A DNA stretch of 14,119 nt from an uncultured bacterium (GTDB lineage: Bacteria; Cyanobacteriota; Vampirovibrionia; Gastranaerophilales; Gastranaerophilaceae): positions 1 through 14,119 of the forward strand of contig CABQIM010000045.1 of NCBI GenBank assembly GCA_902464375.1, given 5' to 3'. Of this stretch, positions 1 to 6,429 are shown one piece after another. The notes beneath the pieces were generated by a model. It saw only the letters and a program-made list of their open reading frames with translations. It did not search any database and was not told the origin of the DNA. A program made the position numbers and the translations under genes. Each line of letters begins with the position of its first letter. Within the stretch, counting starts at the first letter, position 1.

Positions 1-30
1 ATTTGCTAGTGTCAAAAAAACATTATACTT

Positions 31-46
31 AAAAATAATTATTTTT
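31..46. other. AT-rich perfect palindrome upstream of first gene
   Basis: The first 100 bases hold no gene I can support. They are almost pure A+T and contain a 16-base perfect palindrome (AAAAATAATTATTTTT). This could be a weak hairpin, a protein-binding site or chance in such AT-rich DNA. TATTAT at 91-96 and TTTAAT at 75-80 are -10-like, but neither has a convincing -35. Confidence 0.3.
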
Positions 47-100
47 TTACAAAATATTACAAAACATCAATTTTTTTAATGCAAATTACTTATTATATAT

Positions 101-805
101 ATGAAGGTTTTTAATAATATTAGCTCAAACAATAATATTCAAAATGCGTATAGTGAACTTGTAAAAGTCTGTTTATCCAAAAGGGCTCCTATAAAAAAGG
201 TTAAAACAGAATATTGGCTAACGAAAGATTTGTTTGTTAAAAATGGACAAGTTCAGGATTTTTATGACAAAACTTTAGAACTCAGCCAAAATGTCGAAGC
301 TAAAGGAAATAAAAGTATTAGCAAACTTCTTATTAATGAATTATGTAAACTTAGTATGAACTTTAAGCTAAAAGAAAACCCAGAAAATTTGCTCCATAAA
401 GCAATCAGAAATTATAAAGACAATAATGACGGTTTTCACGAACTTGCAAGAATTATTGATTTAGAAGAATTGTACCAACAAGGATTTAGCAGAAAAGACG
501 TTTTTCGTGTATTAAGAATGAAAAAAGATTGCTGTAAGCGAATTCTGGCAAATTATGATGAAAATGTTAAAAACTTTGCAAGTATTAAAAGAGCTCCTAC
601 TTCTCGAGAAAGTGTACAAGCTCAACTTGCTTACACATACGCAAGAATCGGTGATATGCTCGCAAGAAAAAATCCAGTAGATGCAATAAGGGCATTTGAA
701 AAATCCCAAAACTTAAATCTTGAACTCGGAAGAATTCGAGCTGCTGATTATGCATCACATACGATTGCAGATATAAAAGAGTCACTTAGAAGACGGTACT
801 GGTAA
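101..805 (+). CDS. hypothetical helical protein, TPR-like C-terminus
   Basis: I do not recognise this 234-residue protein. It has no signal peptide or membrane segment and should be cytoplasmic. It is lysine- and asparagine-rich and predominantly helical. Residues about 170-230 resemble a pair of tetratricopeptide-type helices: AYTYARIGDMLARKNP, then DAIRAFEKSQNLNLELG. It ends in a basic RRRYW. A protein-interaction role is plausible but is inference only. The start is the only reasonable ATG, since the next methionine in frame is near residue 87. However, no Shine-Dalgarno precedes it: the 20 bases upstream are A/T apart from one G and two Cs. The gene stands alone and converges on ftsZ through a shared terminator. 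Confidence 0.75.
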   Translation: MKVFNNISSNNNIQNAYSELVKVCLSKRAPIKKVKTEYWLTKDLFVKNGQVQDFYDKTLELSQNVEAKGNKSISKLLINELCKLSMNFKLKENPENLLHKAIRNYKDNNDGFHELARIIDLEELYQQGFSRKDVFRVLRMKKDCCKRILANYDENVKNFASIKRAPTSRESVQAQLAYTYARIGDMLARKNPVDAIRAFEKSQNLNLELGRIRAADYASHTIADIKESLRRRYW

Positions 806-830
806 ATGCCATAAATATCAACCAACAAAT

Positions 831-861
831 AAAAAGACCGATTTTTTAAATCGGTCTTTTT
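831..861. terminator. bidirectional intrinsic terminator
   Basis: A perfect 14-bp stem (831-844 with 848-861) closes on a 3-base loop. The core is GACCGATTT/AAATCGGTC, flanked by A-runs on the left and T-runs on the right. Transcripts in either direction therefore end in a U-tract. It lies between the convergent gene at 101-805 and ftsZ and should terminate both. Confidence 0.93.
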
Positions 862-883
862 TATATTATATTCTACACATAAG

Positions 884-2053
884 TTATTTGCGTAAAAAAT
901 CAGGAATTTGAATGTCTGAAAAATTAGACATTGTAGGAGCTTTTGGCTGTTGAGTATTGTTAAATGCTCCTGAGAAGAATTCAGCCGCACTGATTGAACG
1001 ATTTTCTACTTTTTCTTCAATCGGCATTTGAGATTTTAATTCAAAACCTGTTGCAATAACTGTAATTTGAATTTCACCTTGAATATTATCATCAACGACA
1101 GCACCAATGATAACTCTTGCATCATCAAGAACCGCATCGTTAATAATATTTGTTGCATCGGTAACTTCGTGCAATGTCATATCAGGACCGCCTGTGATAT
1201 TAACAATAACACCGGAAGCACCATTGATAGATGTTTCTAACAATTGAGAATTGATAGCAATCTTAGCAGCTTCAATTGCTCTGCCTTCACCTGTACCACG
1301 ACCGATACCCATCAATGCAGAACCGGAAGCAGCCATTACACTCTTAACATCAGCAAAGTCAACGTTAATCAATCCAGGTATAGTAATGATGTCAGAAATA
1401 CCTTGAACACCTCTTAGAAGAACTTCATCAACTACGATGAATGATTCTTGAAGAGATACTCTTCTATCTACAACATCTAACAATTTGTCGTTAGGAATAA
1501 CAATTAGAGCATCTACAGATTCTCTCAATTTTTCCAAACCTTGTTGAGCTTGGTTTTGTCTTCTCTTACCTTCAAAAGAGAAAGGTTTTGTTACAACACC
1601 AATTGTTAAGATTCCCAAATCTTTAGCAATCTTAGCTACTACAGGAGCTGCACCGGTACCTGTTCCACCGCCCATGCCGGCAGTAACGAATACCATATCA
1701 GCGCCTTCAATAGCACTTGTAATTTCTTGTTGTGCTTCTTCAGCAGCCTTTTCACCAACTTGAGGTTCTCCACCGGCACCAAGACCGTTTGTTAATTTAG
1801 GTCCAAGTTGTATTTTATTCTTGCAAGTTGAATAATTCAATACTTGTAAATCTGTGTTCATTAACCAGAATTCTACACCTGTTAATCCTGACTTAATCAT
1901 TCTGTTTACAGCGTTTCCGCCGCCACCACCAACACCAATAACCTTGATTTTTGCAGGGTTAATACCTGGGGCTGGTTGTTGTTCCATATTATCTGATGGT
2001 TGAATAGTTTCAACATCTTTTCTTCCAAAAATATCTGGTCCTAAATTGTCCAC
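884..2053 (-). CDS. ftsZ: cell division protein FtsZ
   Basis: Tubulin-like GTPase that polymerises into the cytokinetic Z-ring at midcell. In 389 residues it shows the N-terminal nucleotide-binding loop GVGGGGGN (40-47), the tubulin signature GGGTGTG (128-134) and the T7 synergy loop GLINVDFADV with the catalytic N230, D232 and D235. The GTPase and polymerisation domains end near residue 337. A short linker of about 43 residues follows, then the C-terminal peptide IPDFLRK (383-389), the conserved site used by membrane tethers and regulators such as FtsA or SepF. The start is GTG, with AGAGGAA in the correct position upstream. It is monocistronic here: no ftsA or ftsQ is adjacent, and the neighbours point away or converge. 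Confidence 0.98.
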   Translation of the reverse strand: MDNLGPDIFGRKDVETIQPSDNMEQQPAPGINPAKIKVIGVGGGGGNAVNRMIKSGLTGVEFWLMNTDLQVLNYSTCKNKIQLGPKLTNGLGAGGEPQVGEKAAEEAQQEITSAIEGADMVFVTAGMGGGTGTGAAPVVAKIAKDLGILTIGVVTKPFSFEGKRRQNQAQQGLEKLRESVDALIVIPNDKLLDVVDRRVSLQESFIVVDEVLLRGVQGISDIITIPGLINVDFADVKSVMAASGSALMGIGRGTGEGRAIEAAKIAINSQLLETSINGASGVIVNITGGPDMTLHEVTDATNIINDAVLDDARVIIGAVVDDNIQGEIQITVIATGFELKSQMPIEEKVENRSISAAEFFSGAFNNTQQPKAPTMSNFSDIQIPDFLRK

Positions 2054-2342
2054 GATTATTCCTCTTTTTTCTACTTTATCTATACTATACCACTATACTA
2101 ACATACTATTTTAAATAGAAGCAAATGTAAAGTTATTGAGGAGAAATTTAATATAAATTTACATGACAAAACCATGTCCCGACAATAGTTTTAGCCCCTT
2201 TTATATCAATTTGTTTGAGTGAATTATATATGTTAATTTTCTTCGTAACATTCCTTAATAAATTGGCTCAATAGCCGATATCGTATAAAATAAGCAAGGA
2301 AGGGTATTGCCTAAAAATCAGGTAAAAAAGATATAGCAGGGA
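2054..2342. promoter_or_regulatory. divergent ftsZ / BamA-like upstream region
   Basis: This 289-bp spacer must hold both promoters. Toward ftsZ (minus strand) there are two overlapping-phase TATAGT hexamers (2084-2089 and 2092-2097) without a good -35. Toward the BamA-like gene there is TATAAA at 2284-2289, with TTGGCT at 2263-2268 (15-base spacer, weak). Between them are a perfect AAATTTA-ATA-TAAATTT dyad (2144-2160), preceded by TTGAGGAG (2136-2143), and a small ACATG/CATGT hairpin (2161-2177). No convincing gene is present. Confidence 0.4.
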
Positions 2343-4598
2343 ATGGATTTTAAGACGATAAAAGCGCCGATATATTCGGGGATAGCTGTCATGTTGGTAT
2401 TGTCGGCTGTTTTGTCTTGCAATCCTGTGTTCGCACAAACTGATTTTTCATTTTTTGAACCAATTTCAACAACTCCTGTTAAGTCTGTTAAACTTTTAAA
2501 TCCACTTTACCTTGACACATCCAGAACAATAAAACCGACAATAAAAACTGTTACTCCGTACAACCCTTATGATGAAAACTCAACTCAAGAATCAGATTAT
2601 TTTACATCTGAAATTAATGATTTGTCCCCTCCGGAAGAAATTTTAACTAAATCAGGCGAAACGCAAAGTGAAGATAGCAGGAAAAATTATCAAGCAGAAG
2701 AGCCTGAAAGTGAGTTTTTTGTTCCATCAAACAGTGTGGTAGAAAAAGAGATTATTGAGAATGAAAGTGTTGTAGAAAATAATGATGAAAATCTTTACTC
2801 CGCAGGTGTAAATTCTGAGGAGCAGCTGGATCTTAATGGCAAAATTATAAACCACATATATTTTGAAGGGCTGAAATGCATTGACTCTTCAACAGTTAGA
2901 AACCAAATAAAAACACAAGACGGTTCAATTTTTAATGAAGATTTGCTCCAAATGGATTTGCAGCGAATTTATGCTATTGGATTTTTTACAGAAAAAATGG
3001 CAATTGAGCCGGAATTAAATAAAGACGGAACTGTTAATCTTAAATTTGTTTTAGAAGAAAATATTCCGGTCAATGATGTTTCTATCGTTGGGAATACTGT
3101 TATATCTTCAATGGAGCTCCTTCCATTCATAACTCCATTGAAGAATTTACCCCAAAATATTTCCAAAATAAATGACGCAATTGATAAAATCAATGGATAT
3201 TACCACAACAAAGGATATATATTAGCCAATGTTGATAATGTAGATGATAACGATGATGGTAATTTGATTTTCAGTATATCAGAAGGCGTGATTGACAAAA
3301 TTCTGATTGAAGGAAACGAAAAAACTAAAGATTATGTTATTACACGAAACATTATGACTCAATCGGGAACGGTTTATAACGAAAATTACCTCAAAGATGA
3401 CCTTGCGAGAGTTTATTCTACAAAAATATTTAAAGAGGTAAACCGGGAAATTTATCCGAGTGAAAACAATGAAGGTGAATACAACGTTAAAGTTATTGTG
3501 GATGAAGATACTTCTAACAGTGTATCTGTTGGCGGGGGTATTGATAACGGTTTGGGTGCATTCGGTTCTTTGACTATAAGCGAAAACAATTTCCTTGGCA
3601 GAGGACAAAGATTATCTGCGTCTGGAATCTTAGGTTCAGGTATACTTTTGAGTGATGCTTCTATCAAGAATCGCATGAATTACCAGCTTGAATTGAACTT
3701 TTTTGAACCATATTTCTTAAATGCAGATAATTCTCTTATGGGTAAAGTTTATTATAGAGATTTAGGCAGTTGGCAAGTACCGCTTGCAATAGAACGCCGT
3801 TTTGGTGTTAATGCCGGAGTTGAACATAAAGTTCATGGTACAAATTTATCAACGACTTTTAATGCCGGAATTGAACATATAAGTTTGAGCGAAGGCGACC
3901 ATGACAAAATCGCTCAAATGTACGCTTTGAGGAATTTGAATATAGCTGATAGAGCCAAAGAACTTACCGGCGGATTTTTTATCAATTTAGCTCCTGGGTT
4001 TAAGTATAGTACTTTGGATTCGGAAGAAATGCCAAGAGATGGTATGATTGTGAATGCTAAATTTATTGAAGCTTTGAGTATGAGTAACTTTAAAAATACC
4101 AACGGACGCGTTGCAGGTGGAATTACAAAATACTTCCCTGTTTTAAAGAAATCAACCTTCTCACTATCTGCACGCGGTGGAGTGAAAGTACATGGAGATG
4201 AGATGCCGGAAGTTATGGCATTCCGTTTGGGCGGTCCTTATTCAATCAGAGGCTTTAGAATGAGTGGTGTTGGTACGGGTGATGCTTTTGTGATGGGTTC
4301 TGCAGAACTCGCGACTCCAATACCATTAGTTGACAGGTTGAAATGGGATTTCTTCCAAAAAATACGCCTAACGTTCTTTGTTGACGCTGGTAAAGTATTT
4401 GACCCAACAATTTCAAGCGTATTGTATGATAGACCAATGAGCGCAATTACAGCCGGTGTCGGATTAAAAGTTTACATTCCGGGGGTTGGTCCTGTGTCTG
4501 TTGATTACGGCATACCGATTACAAACCCTGGAAGTTATGGCTCAAAGGGCGGCTACTTTACTTTCGGTACCGGTGGTATGAGTGGTTACGGATGGTAA
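2343..4598 (+). CDS. bamA: Omp85/BamA-like outer-membrane protein with three POTRA domains
   Basis: Outer-membrane beta-barrel of the Omp85 family, whose BamA members fold and insert other barrel proteins. The 751-residue chain starts with a signal peptide (cleavage near VFA|Q, 31/32). A long acidic, low-complexity linker runs to about residue 165. Three POTRA modules follow (about 166-239, 240-316, 317-391; each has a YFEG, IVGN or IEGN strand), then a C-terminal barrel (about 393-751). The barrel carries the family IRGF motif (635-638) and ends in tryptophan. Three POTRAs match cyanobacterial Omp85 rather than the five of proteobacterial BamA. AGGGA directly abuts the ATG, which is unusually close. 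M17 has GGGGA eight bases upstream but would lose the basic start of the signal peptide, so M1 is kept. A Skp-like gene follows 37 bp downstream. TamA-type function cannot be excluded. Confidence 0.9.
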   Translation: MDFKTIKAPIYSGIAVMLVLSAVLSCNPVFAQTDFSFFEPISTTPVKSVKLLNPLYLDTSRTIKPTIKTVTPYNPYDENSTQESDYFTSEINDLSPPEEILTKSGETQSEDSRKNYQAEEPESEFFVPSNSVVEKEIIENESVVENNDENLYSAGVNSEEQLDLNGKIINHIYFEGLKCIDSSTVRNQIKTQDGSIFNEDLLQMDLQRIYAIGFFTEKMAIEPELNKDGTVNLKFVLEENIPVNDVSIVGNTVISSMELLPFITPLKNLPQNISKINDAIDKINGYYHNKGYILANVDNVDDNDDGNLIFSISEGVIDKILIEGNEKTKDYVITRNIMTQSGTVYNENYLKDDLARVYSTKIFKEVNREIYPSENNEGEYNVKVIVDEDTSNSVSVGGGIDNGLGAFGSLTISENNFLGRGQRLSASGILGSGILLSDASIKNRMNYQLELNFFEPYFLNADNSLMGKVYYRDLGSWQVPLAIERRFGVNAGVEHKVHGTNLSTTFNAGIEHISLSEGDHDKIAQMYALRNLNIADRAKELTGGFFINLAPGFKYSTLDSEEMPRDGMIVNAKFIEALSMSNFKNTNGRVAGGITKYFPVLKKSTFSLSARGGVKVHGDEMPEVMAFRLGGPYSIRGFRMSGVGTGDAFVMGSAELATPIPLVDRLKWDFFQKIRLTFFVDAGKVFDPTISSVLYDRPMSAITAGVGLKVYIPGVGPVSVDYGIPITNPGSYGSKGGYFTFGTGGMSGYGW

Positions 4599-4635
4599 TA
4601 GGTTATTGGTTCGTACCTGTAATAAGGAGAATAAA

Positions 4636-5070
4636 ATGCGAAGATTTTTATATGTTTTATTGCTTTTAATAATATGCGCACCTGTTTTTGCTGGTGGTGT
4701 AGGTTATGTAAATTATGATAAAGTTGTTGAAAATTATCAGTATGCAAAAACCAGTTTGAGAGAAATAGAAACAAAAAATAATGAAATCCGACAATTTTTA
4801 ATGAAAAAAGAAGAAGAATTTAATAAAATAGAATCTGCTGTTCAGAAAAAGAAGTTTGAAGATACCGTGAGAGTGGAATTAAAAGCTAAGGAAGACGCGT
4901 TTAATTTGTTTAGAGAAAAACGCGAAGAACAGGTTTATACACGAATTCATGCTGTAACGGAGAAAATTCGTCTTGAAAAGGGGTTGGATGCGATTTTAGA
5001 TGCAAGAAGTGTATTCTCCGGCGGTATTGATATTACGAATGATTTAATCCAAAAGCTTAATGGAAATTAG
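4636..5070 (+). CDS. skp: OmpH/Skp-family periplasmic chaperone
   Basis: Periplasmic chaperone that in characterised species binds unfolded outer-membrane proteins on their way to the Bam machinery. The 144-residue protein starts MRRFLYVLLLLIICAPVFA, a textbook signal peptide with cleavage after VFA. A short strand (VGYVNYDKVV) leads into a long charged coiled-coil-type helix (about 35-105, KEEEFNKIESAVQKKKFEDT region). It closes with a short C-terminal segment (LDAILDARSVFSGGIDITND) that matches the family fold. The ATG at 4636 is chosen because AAGGAGA lies just upstream. An in-frame ATG at 4582 lies inside the BamA-like gene and would bury the signal peptide. Spacing and the functional pairing suggest co-transcription with the upstream gene, as in E. 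coli bamA-skp. Confidence 0.9.
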   Translation: MRRFLYVLLLLIICAPVFAGGVGYVNYDKVVENYQYAKTSLREIETKNNEIRQFLMKKEEEFNKIESAVQKKKFEDTVRVELKAKEDAFNLFREKREEQVYTRIHAVTEKIRLEKGLDAILDARSVFSGGIDITNDLIQKLNGN

Positions 5071-5250
5071 AGTTTGGTTAATAGTGCATAGGATGTACCA
5101 TACAATTCTTCTACCTCACCCTAACCCTGTCTTGGATTATTCGGGGTGTCGGCGGAGTAACGTCCGACCTCCACCTTACGGACTTACGTCCTACCGAAAA
5201 TCCGCTCTCCTGCTAGGAGAAGGAACGCGCCCTACTTGTAGTCCTACCAA
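5071..5250. other. GC-rich, hairpin-rich intergenic segment
   Basis: Non-coding stretch clearly richer in G+C than its surroundings. It contains a CCTCACCCTAACCCT motif (about 5114-5128), a GGAC-TTAC-GTCC hairpin (5180-5191), a TCTCCT-GCT-AGGAGA hairpin (5206-5220) and two GTCCTACC motifs (5188-5195, 5241-5248). CTACCA at 5244-5249 can pair with TGGTAG at 5262-5267 in the first tandem repeat. The CTCACCCTAACCCT motif and the hairpin resemble dispersed intergenic repeats of many bacteria, so this may be a decayed mobile repeat. That identity is inference. Reading frames crossing it look like chance. Confidence 0.55.
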
Positions 5251-5535
5251 TGAGGCGGAGCTGGTAGTTTTGTAAAACAATCCGGTAATCACGACTAAAC
5301 AGCCGACCTAATGTCTACGTGTGGGGAAAATTTTTACATTAATCTTGTAATTTCACTTTGAGGCGGAGCTGGTAGTCATTAAGCAATCCGGTAATTACGA
5401 CCAAACAGCCGACCTAATGTCTACGTGTGGGGAAAATTTTTACATTAATCTTGTAATTTCACTTTGAGGCGGAGCTAGTAGTCATTAAGCAATCCGGTAA
5501 TCACAACCAAACAGCCGACAGTTGTGTCTACATAC
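5251..5535. repeat. tandem repeat, 106-108-bp unit, about 2.7 copies
   Basis: Copies begin at 5251, 5359 and 5465, each with TGAGGCGGAGCT(G/A)GTAGT. Each continues through CAATCCGGTAAT, AACAGCCGAC and GTCTAC. Copies 1 and 2 also share GTGTGGGGAAAATTTTT and TTACATTAATCTTGTAA. From about 5303 the first unit is identical to the second for roughly 75 bases, running into the next copy head apart from one G/A change. The start of copy 1 differs by a 2-base indel and a few substitutions. Copy 3 loses similarity after GTCTAC (about 5531). No open frame follows the unit. Function unknown: a structured RNA, a protein-binding array or remnants of a mobile repeat are all possible. Confidence 0.9.
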
Positions 5536-5546
5536 GTAGTATCGAA

Positions 5547-5574
5547 AATGGGATGCTTTGTTGGGCATCCCATT
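5547..5574. terminator. strong hairpin, probable terminator
   Basis: A perfect 10-bp stem AATGGGATGC/GCATCCCATT closes on an 8-base loop. On the minus strand it is followed by ATTTTCG, a modest U-tract, and it lies 56 bases past the stop of the secreted HExxH gene. On the plus strand the following TTGCTATTATATTT is only loosely U-rich. It is the only strong terminator-like structure between the Skp-like gene and the HExxH gene, so it may serve both directions. Confidence 0.7.
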
Positions 5575-5629
5575 GCTATTATATTTAGGCTACATTCCGA
5601 AACTTTTTGTATAAGATTTATTGATTATA

Positions 5630-6187
5630 TTAGTTAAGACCTAATTGATTTCTATAAAAACCGTTGCTTGCGATTTTTTGTTCTACTAAGTTGTTACCGT
5701 TAGAAGAAGCTAAGTAAAGACCGCTTAATTTGTCTAATCTTCTTGTTAGTCTGCTATCTGGGTAAGCTTTTGATGCTACTTTAACTCTGTTCCAGCAAGA
5801 AGCTTCTTTTTGAGTTGCAAGTGTTTCTTCTTCAAGGTTTGCTGTGTATCTTGTGTGGTAGCTTTCGTGAGCGATTAAACAAGCGATTTGTTCAGCAGGA
5901 GCGTTTCTGTATGCAGAATTAATCATGATGATTCTTGTACCATAATTGTTGTATGTACTAACTGCGAATGCGTTTCTTGCGTTAGATACCATTGATAAAT
6001 CATCAAACTTGATTCTCATACCATATCTTTGAAGATTTCTGAATACATCATTTTCACCTGCTTGTTCAAGAACTCTTAAAGCTGCAACAACTTTTGTGTC
6101 ATTTGAAAAATCTGTTACTCTGTAAGCGAATGCTTGACCTACACTGAAAAATAAGAATGCAAATAAAACTAATACGACTTTTTTCAT
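5630..6187 (-). CDS. secreted HExxH protein, putative zinc metallopeptidase-like
   Basis: Small exported protein of 185 residues from the ATG at 6187. A GTG one codon upstream is also possible; AGGAG lies 8 bases before the ATG. The start MKKVVLVLFAFLFFSVGQAFA is a clear signal peptide, cleaved near AFA|Y, and no membrane anchor follows. Residues 107-111 read HESYH, the HExxH zinc-binding signature, preceded by the hydrophobic IACLIA expected of the metal-binding helix. Acidic candidates for a third ligand follow in EEETLATQKEAS (E119-E121, E128), so a gluzincin-like arrangement is plausible. I do not recognise the family, and protease activity is inference. It stands alone between the tandem repeats and the divergent AsmA-like gene. 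Confidence 0.82.
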   Translation of the reverse strand: MKKVVLVLFAFLFFSVGQAFAYRVTDFSNDTKVVAALRVLEQAGENDVFRNLQRYGMRIKFDDLSMVSNARNAFAVSTYNNYGTRIIMINSAYRNAPAEQIACLIAHESYHTRYTANLEEETLATQKEASCWNRVKVASKAYPDSRLTRRLDKLSGLYLASSNGNNLVEQKIASNGFYRNQLGLN

Positions 6188-6264
6188 CACTTAAACTCCT
6201 AATCAACTAATTTTCTTATGTGAGTGTTATCGGCAATTTTTCGTGAATCTTGAGGGGAAGGATG

Positions 6265-6292
6265 ACTTTTGTTAACAAATGTTCACAAAAGT
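6265..6292. promoter_or_regulatory. 28-bp imperfect palindrome, candidate operator
   Basis: ACTTTTGT (6265-6272) is mirrored exactly by ACAAAAGT (6285-6292). Inside them AACA (6274-6277) mirrors TGTT (6280-6283), leaving one T/C mismatch pair and a central AA. GAT and ATC flank the arms, offset by one base. It sits between two divergent starts, 77 bp from the HExxH gene and about 137 bp from the AsmA-like gene. The symmetry suits a dimeric regulator; a weak hairpin is the alternative. Confidence 0.5.
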
Positions 6293-6367
6293 ATCATTTT
6301 TCAGGTAGAAATATGGCTGAAATCCGCTTATAGTCTATAAGGTTATTCCTAAATTAAAGTTTTAAGA

Positions 6368-6373
6368 TATAAT
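6368..6373 (+). promoter_or_regulatory. -10 element for AsmA-like gene
   Basis: A consensus TATAAT lies 56 bases before the ATG at 6430. No recognisable -35 is present at 16-19 bases upstream (sequence TTATTCCT region), so strength is uncertain. Transcription would start near 6380. Confidence 0.5.
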
Positions 6374-6429
6374 AAGAGAGTGAAAACTACATGAAGGTTA
6401 TTTTACATTTCTTAATATTGGAGGATTTA

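Noticed and set aside
2163..2222. 19-codon open frame after TTGAGGAG in the ftsZ divergent spacer
   Set aside because: The Shine-Dalgarno-like site is about 19 bases from the ATG, too far. The peptide has no recognisable character.
4582..4635. Longer version of the Skp-like protein starting inside the BamA-like gene
   Set aside because: It would bury a clear signal peptide behind 18 residues, while AAGGAGA correctly positions the ATG at 4636.
5060..5275. 71-codon open frame on the + strand overlapping the end of the Skp-like gene
   Set aside because: It runs through the GC-rich hairpin block, starts inside the Skp-like gene without a ribosome-binding site, and its translation has no recognisable features.
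5251..5535. CRISPR array
   Set aside because: The repeating unit is 106-108 bp with no short repeat-plus-unique-spacer pattern, only about 2.7 copies, and no cas genes nearby.
6391..6429. Longer version of the AsmA-like protein
   Set aside because: No ribosome-binding site precedes 6391, whereas GGAGG sits 7 bases before the ATG at 6430.
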